64,000 nucleotides of DNA from Fremontodendron californicum (GCA_030761205.1 JAULJL010000004.1:35932172-35996171); one strand, 5' to 3'; numbered from the stretch's first letter, positions 35,637 through 46,534 are shown. Made by a program: numbers and translations. The notes: a model not told the origin generated them from the letters alone.

Positions 35637-36007
35637 GGCCTCGTTTAGCATTGTTTCTGGCACAGTTTTTGAGGTCAAAAATTGCTTTTCACCGCAAACG
35701 CAATGCTAAACAGATAAAAAATTTGGCTTCTGCTGTTGAAACCATGGTTTGAAAAGCCAAACCAAAAAGCCAAAAAATATAGCTTTTGGGCTTTAAAAGC
35801 TGGCTTTTGGATAAAATGACTTTACTATCCTCATATCTCTACACTTTTATTATTTTAAACATATCTTTTTTTGACATTTCAATTTCCTACAACACTTTTT
35901 CACAGCAATGCTAAACACTTAAAAGTTTTTAAATCACACTTTATAAACACACTTTTTTCAACTCGAGCTTTTTTCAACCCAAGCTTTTTCCAACAGCTAA
36001 ACTAGCC
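35637..36007. mobile_element. Tourist-like (PIF/Harbinger) MITE
   Basis: The element is 371 bp, flanked on both sides by TTA (35634-35636 and 36008-36010), the PIF/Harbinger target duplication. Ends are imperfect inverted repeats: GGCCTCGTTTAGCATTG on the left and CAACAGCTAAACTAGCC on the right. No coding sequence, as expected for a MITE. Confidence 0.65.
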
Positions 36008-36010
36008 TTA

Positions 36011-37860
36011 ATTTGTTTTTGACTCTTAGAACAATGCTTATTAGCTTTTCAATTTCAACCCAAAGCAGCTGCCTTTTCAAATTTGAAATGTTCTTGAATT
36101 CAATTAGTGTTTATGAAACAAAGAGGGCAAAACTACCAATTCTTGGTATAATTGGTTTTATAAAGATGCATTTTATTTTATTTTATATATATCATATATT
36201 GAGAAAGTGTTGCAAGAACTAAAACTCTAACTCAAATTAAAGATTTCCTCCACTAGTAACATTATTTAAAACATTACATAATTAAAAATTCAAAATTAAA
36301 ATTAAATCAAATTCATATATGATAAGACTTGAACATAAAATTTTAAAATTGTAGGGCTTACTTTTTGTTACTTAACCAAGACCTCCCATATTAAACCATG
36401 GGAATGCCATTGGAGTAAACAGACATCTTTTGCCTTATTCAGTTGATTAAGTTTAACCTTTTCCCCAACAGCTAATTTGTCTTTATATTTTCATGCCCCA
36501 AATTCGTAGAAAATTTTTGTATTAATAATTAATCCCAATTGAGGAGACCAATTAAACATAGTTTGGTTTCATTTCATAAAAGTTCCATTCAGTTTGTTAA
36601 AAAGACATTAAGAAGAACAAAAAGGACTGACCCTTTTAGCAACTCAGGAAAGTGACCCAAATTTGTTTTGGAATTGGACATGATTATAACAAACAAGTAC
36701 AAACAAATCTCACAAAGTGTGAAGGCTTGCTTTTTCAAAATGTTCTTTTTTTATTTTATTTTTAGAGTGTTAAGCGGGCAAAAGGCCATTTCAATTTTCA
36801 TTCAGGTTTCCTTCCACGTAAGAAAAGATAGATTTAGTGATAGATAATTTGGCCCATCGCATCCTTGTGGAGTTAGGTAAAGGGAAGGTTGAAATCATAG
36901 TACCCTTATGCCACCCAGCAAATTATCTTTCACTTTTCGTAATCCAATGTCATAAATAAATAAATAAATAAATTTCGAAACCCAAATTATTATCATGGCA
37001 ATGGCGTCATGGCATGTGATTTTCAAACATTATTATTATTTTTTTAGGATATTCTATGAGTGGTTTAAATTTATGATCATTCTTTTAACGGATGCAATTT
37101 AAGTTTAATTTTAGAATAAATTTATTATTATATTTTAAAATTTGGAACAATTAAAGAGTATTTAGTAAAAAATGTTGTTAAAAGTTATTTTATTGTTCAA
37201 AAAATAATTTTGAAAATGATATAACAGCAAAAAGAATCATTAAGTTAAAATTAAAATTTTATTTTCTTCTTTTATTATAGCATTTTTTTATTAAATATAA
37301 TGCAACATAATCCTAATATTGCTTCTTTTTTTTTTTTTTTTTCTGATTTCATCATGGTATTTTTTTTATTAAACATAATACTACCTCATACTTTTTCAGT
37401 TGATTTTGACATTTTTTTTCCTTGTCATATAATTTTGAAATATTTATTTTTGAATTATAAAATAATTTCTAACAAAATATTTTACATAATATTTTTCAAC
37501 TGTTACATTTTGATTAAATTTGTTCCAAAAATAAAAAATTGTTAGTTAATAGAACAATAAATTTGTATTAATCCTTTTTTTTTAATTTTTTGTTTAATTT
37601 TATGATCGAAAAAAATAAATGGATTTTGCTAACAAGTGTCCTAAGGACACTTTTTAAGATTACTACTTATAGTAATATTTTCATTCAATGTATTGAAAAT
37701 GATGAATAAAATTATCAAATACTGCATTTAATACAATATTCTTTTTATAAACAATATATTAATTAATCTTAAAAAATACTTAATAACACTCGTTAGCAAA
37801 ACTCAAAATGAAAATCTAACCACTTGTACAAATCATGCAAGACACGAGACAAACATCGAC
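36011..37860. other. AT-rich non-coding region
   Basis: No gene. It contains the MITE at 37624-37801 and T-runs near 37325-37342. The short frames are low-complexity. Confidence 0.5.
37624..37801. mobile_element. Small MITE with perfect TTTTGCTAAC ends
   Basis: 178 bp, bounded by TTTTGCTAAC (37624-37633) and its exact inverse GTTAGCAAAA (37792-37801). The inverted repeats continue inward, imperfectly (AAGTGTCC / AACACTC; TTTTTAAGATTA / TAATCTTAAAAAATA). The centre has ATTTAATACAATATTCTTTTTATAAACAATATATTAA, matching the other copies. Best-preserved member of the family in this window. Confidence 0.75.
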
Positions 37861-37877
37861 TTTAGTTTATATTATTT
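37861..37877. repeat. LINE target site duplication, left
   Basis: The 17-bp string TTTAGTTTATATTATTT lies directly beside the poly(T) (= poly(A) tail on the minus strand) of the LINE and recurs exactly at 44103-44119. Confidence 0.9.
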
Positions 37878-38072
37878 TTTTTTTGGATAAGTAAGTGTTT
37901 TATTTATCCAGAAAGCAGTTAAACTGCTACATCCAACATCATGTGCAACATGTACTTAAAGCTATACATACTTAAACAATACTTGAACAAAACTTAAGAC
38001 CACTAATCAATCAGGGAACAATAGCAACATACTTCAGCAATACTTAAGGCTATACCAGAATGGACAAAGATC

Positions 38073-41000
38073 CTAGGAAAAAAGAGACAGTCCCCAGTCT
38101 GCATCCAATCTTCGGTTCACTTCATCAGGACTAATGTTCTTGAGCCCCAACAATCGCATTCTGATGATCTCTTTTATCTGCTCAATGATGGCTCCTTGTG
38201 TGGATTGAAGGCGATTAAAACACCTATTATTTCTCTCCCTCCAGATCGAGTAAAGAAAGGCACTCCATGATAAACGCAAAATAACAGAAATGAGAGTTTT
38301 TCCTCTGATTCTGTTTACTGCCCATTGCAGCTCTGCTTGCCAGCTCCTTATGCTTCTATGAAGTTGACATAAGCATAGTATATGCCCCCAGATTTCCTTT
38401 GAATAGTCACATTCGAAAAATATATGATTCCGAGTTTCTTGTTCAGTTTGACATAGCTCACATTTGCCATCCACCTCCATGCCCCATGACATCAATCTGT
38501 TCTTTGTAGACAGTTTGTCCAATATAGCCATCCAAGCTACCAGTGCATGTTTAGGAATATGAAATGGAAACCAGATCAGTTTATCCCACTCCACCTTGTC
38601 CTGCCTAGGCCTGAGATCATTCCAGACCTTAGCCACCATAAATCTGTTCCCAGGGAACTTCCAAGTTAGAGCACCATTCTGGTTGGAGGTAAACCTCAAA
38701 GCCAAAGCCCTCAGCTGAAGCATTTTACGCCATGTCCAGCTGCTTCCTGGGGAAGGTTGAACCTGCCACACTGTTCTTCCTTTCAGCACATAGGCATGAA
38801 GCCAGGCAATCCACAATGAACCTGCCTGAGAGAGAAGTGCCCATAGGTGCTGAATAATGCAAGCCTTATTCCATATTCCCAAGTCTTTTAATCCAAGACC
38901 CCCCTCTGACTTTGGACAGCAAATGGAACTCCATTTGACTCTTGCTCCCTTAGCTGAGTCATCTCTTCCTTTCCAGAAGAACCTGCTGCATAATTGATTA
39001 ACTCTTTTAAGAACAGCCTTAGGCAATACAAAGTGCCTGCACCAGAAATTGGACACATTAAAAAGAACAGATTGAATGAGCTGAAGCCTTCCTGCATAAG
39101 ATAACATGCGTGCTGCCCAGCCATTGATTCTCTGAGTAATTCTGTCGATCAAAGGAGAACAATCCTTTTCAGAGAGTCTTCTTGTGACCAAAGGGACCCC
39201 AAGGCACCTAACAGGTAGTTTGCCAAGTTTAAACCCTGTCAACTCTTGCATCTCAAGTAGAGTGGTCCTACTAACACCAGAGGAGAAGACTTCACTCTTG
39301 GAAGGGTTTAATTGCAAACCAGAAATGGTATAAAAGTAATGGAGAATACCCTGTATGCCCACAACAGAATCCAAGTTACCCTTTGCAAAAATCAGCAGAT
39401 CATCTGCAAAGCACAGGTGAGTAAGCTTGATTCTGTGACATTTAGGATGGTAGTTGTAAACTCCATGAAGAGCCCCTGCATCCAGAAGTCTGGATAAAAC
39501 ATTCATAGCAATGACAAAAAGATAAGGAGAGAGAGGGTCTCCCTGCCTTAACCCCTTTGCTCCTTCAAAGTACCCTACTAACCCCCCATTAAGAGAAATT
39601 GAGAACTTTGGGGAAGTGATGCATGCCTTGATCCATCCTATGAACTTATCAGGCAATCCATAAACTGATAAAACAGTGAGAATGAAGTCCCAATTTAATG
39701 AATCAAAAGCTTTTTGGAGATCAATCTTCATTGCAAAACGGGGGGATAAGGTTGCTCTTCCATACCCTTTGACCAGTTCCTGAGCCATGAGAATATTATC
39801 TGAGATGCTTCTCCCTGGTATAAAGGCACTCTGATTGCTGGAGATCATAGCAGGAAGGAGTGGAGTGAGCCTGGCAGTGATGATCCTGGTAATACATTTA
39901 TAAATGACAGAGCAGCATGAAATAGGCCTGAAGTCCTTCATATGATTAGGATTCTGGAATTTTGGGACAAGAGCAATACATGTAGAGTTAAAGACTGATA
40001 TCCTGCTCCCTGATTGAAAGAAGGATAAGATTGCTGCAGTGACATCCTCTTCCACAATAGGCCAAGCAGTTTTAAAAAACTGTGCAGTGTATCCATCTGG
40101 CCCTGGGGCTTTGTCCCCATTCTGCTCAAACATGGCTCTTTTCACCTCCTCTTTTGTAACAGCCTTAGCTAAATTGTCCTTAGCTTCAGCAGGCAAGGCA
40201 GGCTGAATAAGTTCAGTAAGAAGCTCCCTAGGGCAGTCTGTGATCTGTTTGTCCTCAGTCCCAATCAACTTCTGAAAGAACCTTACAGCCTCCTTTGAGA
40301 TTTGGTCAAAATCTTCCAACTTCCTTCCCTCATCATCATAGAGGACTCTGATGGATTGCTTGCTATGCTTTGCTGACACCATTTTATGGAAATAATGAGT
40401 GTTCTGATCCCCCTCCTGCATCCATTTTATCCTTGATTTCTGCCTGTAATAACTTTCCTCAGCCTTTTGGAGTTCCATCAATTCTGCATAGAGTCTTCTT
40501 TCTGTTTCAACAAGAGTATTAGATGGCTTTTGATGCAGATTGATCATCTGCATGCTCTCCAATTCTTGCCTTTTATCTTGAACCTTCCCTGAAATGTTGC
40601 CATATATGGCCAGGTTAAATGCCCTCAGTACTGCCTTTAATCTCTTCAATTTGTGGAATAGAGTGGTCATAGGATTGCCAATGAAAGGCTCTTGCCAAGA
40701 GTTTTCCACAATGTTCAGGAACTCTGGATTCCTAGTCTAGAAATTAAAAAACCTAAATGGCTTTGGGGGAGAATGAGCAGTCAAGTTCATCTTTATGTAT
40801 GCTAGGCAGTGATCAGAAACCATTGGAGCCAAAAACTCAACAAATGAGTGAGCAAACTGTGTATGCCAGCAATCATTCACCAAAACCCTATCAAGCTTTT
40901 TAGCCAAGTAAGCATTAGTTTGGTGGTTGGACCAAGTGAATGCTGGTCCAGTACTGGTATGATCAAACACTGATAGCTGTGTCAAACAGTCCTGAAAATC

Positions 41001-41486
41001 CTTCATATCAGAGGTAAGCATGTAGGAGCCATTGAAATCTGAGCTTTCCTGTGGTCTTGCTATAACATTGAAATCTCCAGCCAAAAGCCAAGGAGAGCCA
41101 TCAATTCTGCCTTGAATGTCCTGAAGATGGTGCCAAAGCCTTCTTCTACTTATTCCTTCATTGCTTCCATAAATTGCTGTAATGTAGAACCTGGTAGAAT
41201 TATAAGTGGTGCAGCATGTAATGCTCTGATCAGATGTTGCAATAAGATCAACCTGCATCTGATTTCTCCATAGGAACCATATTCTCCCATTATAAGCTTA
41301 TAAGTAGTTGTGATGTAGCTTCCATCCCTGAAAGAGCCTATCTACTATAGCTGGCATGTTTTGTTGTTTCACTCTTGTTTCCAGTAAGCAAACAAGGTCT
41401 GCCTTCAGGCAGTTTATTCTCTGTATAATACTTTTCTGCTTTTGAGGGTTGTTTAGCCCCTTAGTATTCCATACTATAAAATTCAT
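38073..41486 (-). pseudogene. LINE ORF2: endonuclease and reverse transcriptase, two nonsense codons
   Basis: One continuous frame of 1,138 codons from ATG at 41486 to the stop at 38073, broken only by TAA at 41300-41298 and TAG at 40739-40737. The AP-endonuclease domain (MNFIVWNTKGLNNPQKQ, LVCLLETRV, WLLAGDFNVI, VSDHCLAYIKM) retains its catalytic E, D and SDH motifs. The reverse transcriptase carries GDKAPGPDGYTAQFFK, FRPISCCSVIYK, KIDLQKAFDSLNWDF, GLRQGDPLSPYLF and the catalytic box CFADDLLIFAKG. The C-terminal zf-RVT region holds CELC...H...C. The TAG sits where relatives have Trp, so it reads as a TGG-to-TAG change. Apart from the stops the frame is intact, so inactivation looks recent. 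Confidence 0.9.
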
Positions 41487-43003
41487 GAAAGTTGAGGGGG
41501 GGTCACTCCAGAGGCAGGTAAAACTGCCTTACCTCTTTTCCCCTTGTCAATAGGCACTTTCTTCTTATTCTTCAAGGCTTTCATCAAGTCTGCAACTCCT
41601 GCTGCTGCTGCCCTTTGCTTCTTAGGAGAGTTTGGAAGGATTTCCACCAATTGTTCCTCCTCTCTCCATTGCTCAGGGCCACTAGTTTGTCCAGGGTCTA
41701 CATTTGTCCTCTCTGAGTCACTCAGGATGTCAAATCTGTTTTGGGAACCAGCTAATACTGACTTCTTGCTTTTCTGTATGCTTCTGCTTCCTCTCCCTTT
41801 ACTGCCCTCATTAACTTCTGTTTCCTTCATACTTGCCTCTTTCTGTTCTTGAGCCATAGGCAGGGCACTGCTTTCAACTGCTACACTGCTTGTAGCCTGT
41901 GCATCATGTTTTGACAGTTCTGCTTTAGGCCCCTCCTTTGGAATCCAAACTTTGGTAGCCCCTACAGGCTGTTTGGTGCAATTTCCGTCTGTATGCCCAA
42001 ACAAATTGCAATGCTTGCATTTTGGAGGGTACCAAGGGATATCCACAACAACATTTGCAATAGTGCCATCACATAACTCAACATTAATACATTTTGGGAT
42101 GGGGACATCCACTGCAATCTCCACACATACCTTTGCATAGACCAATCTCTGTTGGCTAGCAGTGATTCTATCCATATACAATGGAGTTCCTAGGGCACTA
42201 GCAATATAGCTGAGGCCACGTCTGGTGTACAATTCCAGAGGAACTCCTCCCAAATGGATCCAAACAGGTAATTTCTTCAAATTAAACTCTAATGATTTCA
42301 TACCTGGCTCCCATTTCCTCAGAATGAGTGGCTTATTCTGAATGTGCCAAGGTCCCTGCTCAAGAACCCATTCTCTGGTGTCAGCATTCGGAAATTGAAC
42401 TAGGTATAAGTTCAGGCCAGCAGATTTGATCACCACTGCTCCATTCTTTCCCCATAACATGTTGGCAAGTCTCTGAAATGTGCTGAAGTTTGGTGCCTTG
42501 CCAACAAACTGCGCCACAACTGAGTTCATCCACACAGTTGCTCCTTCTTCAAAAACCTCAACTGGAGGTTTGACGGTGATGGATCCATTTGAGTGTTGAG
42601 GTGGGAAAAACAGCAACGATTGATCGGAGGAGATTGTGAAGAGCTTCTTCCAATCAAAATTGGTCTTGACTGATGCCACGTCAGCAAAGGTGGTTGTAAC
42701 TAACTTTTCTGGAATGTGCAAGCACTCCGTAACTGTCTCACGATCCGCTCGAACATTGGATAATTCAGTATTTGGTTCACCATTGATGAGATCATAAGAA
42801 CCTGGTTCCTTGTTGAGAGCAACAACAGCCACTGTAGAACCTTCTTTTCTCATGCCAGGATCCATACTCTTCATCTGTTCCAAAAGAGACTCAGCATCCT
42901 CTTTCTTTAAACACAACCCAAGTGATTTTTCAGTTGAAACACCCGAAACCAACGCGAATTTCTCCTCTGAAATACTCAAAGCATAAACCGGAACCCCAGC
43001 CAA
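41483..43003 (-). CDS. LINE ORF1, gag-like RNA-binding protein
   Basis: An uninterrupted frame of 506 codons. It contains the DUF4283-type domain of plant LINE gag proteins (FVGKAPNFSTFQRLANMLWG, WVLEQGPWHIQNKPLILRKW, PVWIHLGGVPLELYT), then a CCHC zinc knuckle CKHCNLFGHTDGNC, a Ser/Lys-rich linker and a basic tail. The frame opens at TTG with an in-frame stop just upstream and no ATG until about codon 45. TTG-GCT-GGG resembles a mutated ATG start, or the true 5' end was lost. The stop codon overlaps the ORF2 start as ATGA. Confidence 0.85.
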   Translation of the reverse strand: MAGVPVYALSISEEKFALVSGVSTEKSLGLCLKKEDAESLLEQMKSMDPGMRKEGSTVAVVALNKEPGSYDLINGEPNTELSNVRADRETVTECLHIPEKLVTTTFADVASVKTNFDWKKLFTISSDQSLLFFPPQHSNGSITVKPPVEVFEEGATVWMNSVVAQFVGKAPNFSTFQRLANMLWGKNGAVVIKSAGLNLYLVQFPNADTREWVLEQGPWHIQNKPLILRKWEPGMKSLEFNLKKLPVWIHLGGVPLELYTRRGLSYIASALGTPLYMDRITASQQRLVYAKVCVEIAVDVPIPKCINVELCDGTIANVVVDIPWYPPKCKHCNLFGHTDGNCTKQPVGATKVWIPKEGPKAELSKHDAQATSSVAVESSALPMAQEQKEASMKETEVNEGSKGRGSRSIQKSKKSVLAGSQNRFDILSDSERTNVDPGQTSGPEQWREEEQLVEILPNSPKKQRAAAAGVADLMKALKNKKKVPIDKGKRGKAVLPASGVTPPQLS

Positions 43004-43020
43004 TCACTCAAGGCAACCGC

Positions 43021-43378
43021 TGTTTTTTTTTTTTTTTTTTATAGAACTGGAGAAATAACAATAGCAATAGCAGTGAAGGTGTACTAGAGTCAATCAAAGG
43101 TGAAAGTTAGCGGAAAATGATTGCAATCTAACCTCAATTGCAAGCACCCTGCCGATAGATGCTTCCGATTCATTCCATTTCATCCGAAAGCAAAGTCCAT
43201 TCCTTCCGCTAGATCTCCAATCAAGAAGTTCCAGAAGTACTGATATCCACAATCAATTCTCGTGAGCTGCTCAAACTCCCTTTTCCCAACTGCAACTTCC
43301 TTCAATCTTTTCACTACCAGTGAGCTGATGAGCTATTTTGGTTACATTTCTGTTGGAGATCTGAGGTTTTCATCTTCT
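43021..43378 (-). other. LINE 5' segment ending in A20
   Basis: On the minus strand this segment runs from just after the 27-nt A tract to a second A tract of about 20 nt that directly precedes ORF1. It has no long open frame. It could be the element's own 5' UTR with an internal A run, or a second RNA-derived piece added during insertion. Confidence 0.5.
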
Positions 43379-43405
43379 TTTTTTTTTTTTTTTTTTTTTT
43401 TTTTT
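43379..43405. repeat. 27-nt poly(T)/poly(A) tract inside the LINE
   Basis: An uninterrupted T run on the plus strand. As poly(A) on the minus strand it follows the ORF1-like leader segment and precedes the main LINE. Confidence 0.85.
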
Positions 43406-44102
43406 GATTAGCGATCTTAGCAAGAAACCAAAAATAAGAAGCAGAAATGATGACCTATGACGACGAGCTGATCAACGACGTTGGAGATCAACGAGATCGT
43501 TGGTCTTGGGGAGGGAGAGGAACGAGATCGTTGGTCTTGGGGAGGGAGATCAACGAGATCGTTGAGAAAGAAAGCTTTTTCTAAAGTAAAAGTTGACTCT
43601 GATTGGCCCCCAATTTTCCCCAAAGCATATTCATCAATTTTCTGAAACAAGCTGAAATTAGGAACCTTACCCAGGAACTGAAGGACTAAACCATTATGCC
43701 AACATTTAATCCCCTTGGTATTCTTGTGGTGGCTTCACGATCACCTTGTTACCTTCTCTGACTGGATCATGGAACGAAAGCGACTGCTTTGGAAGATCGT
43801 CAAATAAGCTTTTCCAATCCGCACCGCTTAAATTTGTTGACCCAACCACTCCCTCCGAACTGCCAAATCTATCAAGACGACTGACAGGAATCGCAGAGCG
43901 AGGACCTTCCGTTTGCGATCTTCGATTCCGGATCTCATCCAAAGGGGAACTATTAGAAGGAACCCGCTTTTGGAGAGAACTTGCAGAGAGCTACTTTTCT
44001 TGACTGACCCCACTCTTTTCCTGTATTGCTTATTATTATGCGCCTTATGTGCTTTGTATGCTTTCTAGACTTTTGTCCATTGCAGAGGAAACCTTAGGTG
44101 GT
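43406..44102 (-). pseudogene. ORF1-like fragment at the LINE 5' end
   Basis: Minus-strand translation gives GADWKSLFDDLPKQSLSF, VIVKPPQEYQGD, then (after a stop and frame changes) VLQFLGKVPNFSLFQ and MNMLWGK. These line up with the N-terminal half of ORF1 in the adjoining LINE (FDWKKLFTISSDQSLLFF, ITVKPPVEVF, VAQFVGKAPNFSTFQ, ANMLWGK) but are clearly diverged. Homology ends near 43585; the remainder contains a 31-bp tandem repeat (about 43490-43560) and then the A tract. It looks like a piece of a related LINE transcript. Confidence 0.7.
43490..43562. repeat. 31-bp minisatellite, about 2.3 copies
   Basis: AACGAGATCGTTGGTCTTGG begins at 43490, again at 43521, and AACGAGATCGTTG at 43552, with GGGAGGGAGA following in the first two units. 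Confidence 0.8.
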
Positions 44103-44119
44103 TTTAGTTTATATTATTT
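44103..44119. repeat. LINE target site duplication, right
   Basis: TTTAGTTTATATTATTT, an exact copy of 37861-37877. Confidence 0.9.
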
Positions 44120-44473
44120 GTACTATAATCAAATCAAAATCATAAGAAATTTCAAGCAATTCAGCAGTTTGAAAAGGCCTACAAAAACCACACAGTGACC
44201 CATTAAATTTCCAAGGAAATTTCCGAAACTGTCATTGCATTCCAAGTGCTGTTAATGGATTAGGTAAATGCAGGAAAAAAGATCTATCAACGATGTATTA
44301 TTCATTTTCCATGTGCAGCCAACCACACGTAGCAATCAAAGAACGTTTTCTTCGTTTCTTAGGCTGTGAATGAAAAGCCGATGTGCGGGAAAAATGCCAT
44401 CATCACGGCAGCAGATAACGGAGGTGATGACAATTGCTTCACTTCATGGGTCCACCAAGTGAGGGTTTTTTTT

Positions 44474-44477
<4 letters not shown>

Positions 44478-44516
<39 letters not shown>
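44478..44516. repeat. (TA)n microsatellite
   Basis: About 19 TA units in a row. Confidence 0.9.
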
Positions 44517-44520
<4 letters not shown>

Positions 44521-44866
44521 AGAATGGCACTATGAAGATAAGAAAAGAGATTTCAGATATTAAGATTCGAACTTCAAATCTATTAGATGTCACTTTTTAA
44601 GAGTGGTTACATGAATCAGCCTTTGATTTCAAATTTTAACGCTTATGAAACTGAACTACGTAATCTTGTAATATGATTATTGATATCTGAATTGATGAAT
44701 GAAAGATTCATCCTTTGTTATATTTCAATACTCAATTTTTTTTTTCTTTAAACAATGAGAATCAAAATTTAGGAAAAATAAGAGAAGAAGAATTTGCAAG
44801 TGTTATAAATCGAATCCAAACTTGCAATACTCCATTTCATTTTACAAAATTAGCCACTAACACTTA

Positions 44867-44948
44867 ACCTTAACCTCTAACTCTTAACTCCTAACTCCTA
44901 ACCCTTAACCTTAATCCTAACCCCTAACTACTAACCCTAACCACTAAT
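44867..44948. repeat. Degenerate telomere-like CCTAACC repeats
   Basis: About a dozen 6-8 bp units such as CCTTAAC, CTAACTC, CCTAACC, CCCTAAC. The strand bias and unit resemble the plant telomere repeat (CCCTAAA) but no run is perfect. Confidence 0.6.
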
Positions 44949-46534
44949 CCGAATGATAGTTTTGTAGGATGCACTATCAGTGTATAAATTATACACTAAT
45001 AATGCATCAAATATAAATCCTTTAAATAAAGCCTTAGGTTGTTACCCGTCTTTGTTCTCTGCTTAGCAAATTTGTATATTTCATAGCTGGCCTCCTGCTT
45101 CGAGCCACGGGCTTGGCCCAATGATAGGGTGGATCCTCAACTTGCAGGACTACTTTTTAATTATGGCTCTGGCAAAAAATAGGGGATATTGCTTAGAAGC
45201 GGCAAACAAACAGGTTGGACTTCGAATCATTTCGAGTTTGAATTTTTTTCAAAATTTGAGATTTTAGTCGAGTTTGAATTTGAGTTAGTCAAGTTATTTT
45301 TCAGATTTTACGAAAAATATAACCATTTCAGCATACTTTTCAAATTCGAGTATTTTCGGATTCAAATCGTTTTAGATTTGAATTTGACGGATTCAGATTA
45401 TTTCAGAATCGGGGGTTTCTCGAATTTGGATTTTTTTTACTTTTTTATCAAATCGGATTTGGACAGATTCAGTTTCAGGCCTTTTCAAATAAATTTTCAA
45501 GAACAAGTTCATTTTACCACCTCTAGTAATTGCCATAGCCAATAAATAAATAAATAAATAAACCCTCCTGTTTCACCTACAAATGAAAATGGATGAATGA
45601 TATGCTATGCTAAGAGTAATTTCCATTTGTCTAATTTAAGATGCATTCAATCTTGCCAGAAAATTTACCAAAGTGATGGGTCAAGGGGCTTTCTCTAGGG
45701 ATTGGAAAGAATGAAGATGTAGGAAAAAGCAAGGTACCCATGGATGCAGTTACTGTAATCTCATCTCTTTTTAGCAGCCACACAACAATAATACTAATGC
45801 CATGAACTCTTGAGACCAAAGAGTAATTATAAATCAATAACTAATGCAAAACCTGCAAATATGTGTTACAAAAGTATATTATGGAAGATTGCTAGTTTCT
45901 TAGACATCAATGCCTGTAAAGCTAATAAAACTATATTTGTCCTGCTTTTTTTTGTTAAAAAGAGAGAAAAGAGGCAGCAACAAATTGCTAGCCTTCATTG
46001 CAACACATTAGTATGAGGAATTGCAACTTGACAAAGCAAAGAAAATCTGAATATCTGATACAGCAAATATTTTTAGAGAAAGCCCAAGCCTCACAAGTCA
46101 CAACTTAACAATAAAAGCTGATAGGCTAAAGTCAAGCTCTCAGATTCATTAAAGGGTTCTAATTTTCATGCATATTTTGGTTTACCACCTATTAGAACAA
46201 ATTGTTGAACCAACCAAGCAAAATTGTGAAGATAACAAATTTTATAATTAATGTATATTGGAAATGAAAGAATGACCATCAAAATGATTGAACAGTCTAA
46301 CTAATCAACTATTAAAATTTGATTCCAAATCCATAAATCTTAATCTACATGATTCTTTCTGCATATAACCAATATAAAGTCTCTTATCACATATCTTTCC
46401 TCTGAAAAAACTAAAAGTCAGAATTGTCAGCCTACTTCCATTTCTAGAGAAAGCCCTAAAAATGGTGATAAAATTTCTGAAATAAGTGCTAAAAAATGAC
46501 AAGTCACCAAGCTCAATGCATCAGCCATGGCATA

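Larger units (their letters stand above)
37878..44102 (-). mobile_element. Composite non-LTR retrotransposon (LINE) insertion
   Basis: A 6.2-kb insertion with a poly(A) tail at its low-coordinate end and 17-bp perfect target duplications on both sides. On the minus strand the order is: a ~700-bp ORF1-like leader segment (44102-43407) ending in a 27-nt A tract, a ~335-bp segment (43378-43043) ending in a 20-nt A tract, then ORF1, ORF2 and a 3' UTR. ORF1 and ORF2 overlap by ATGA, as in coupled translation. The outermost target duplication encloses all parts, so the leader segments came in with the element. The domain order (gag-like with zinc knuckle, then AP endonuclease, reverse transcriptase, zf-RVT) is that of plant L1-clade LINEs. 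Confidence 0.88.
44120..46534. other. Intergenic region with low-complexity repeats
   Basis: No gene is supported. Contents: a (TA)n microsatellite at about 44478-44516; a degenerate telomere-like CCTAACC block at 44867-44948; a short palindrome AGTGTATAAATTATACACT at about 44979-44997; a TTGAATTT/GATTCAAATC-rich repeat-like stretch at 45220-45500; and an (AATA)n run at 45541-45562. Confidence 0.5.

Noticed and set aside
37878..44102. Simple nested insertion of one LINE into an older LINE
   Set aside because: The outer target duplication touches the tail of the main LINE itself, and no 3' remainder of an older LINE exists on that side.
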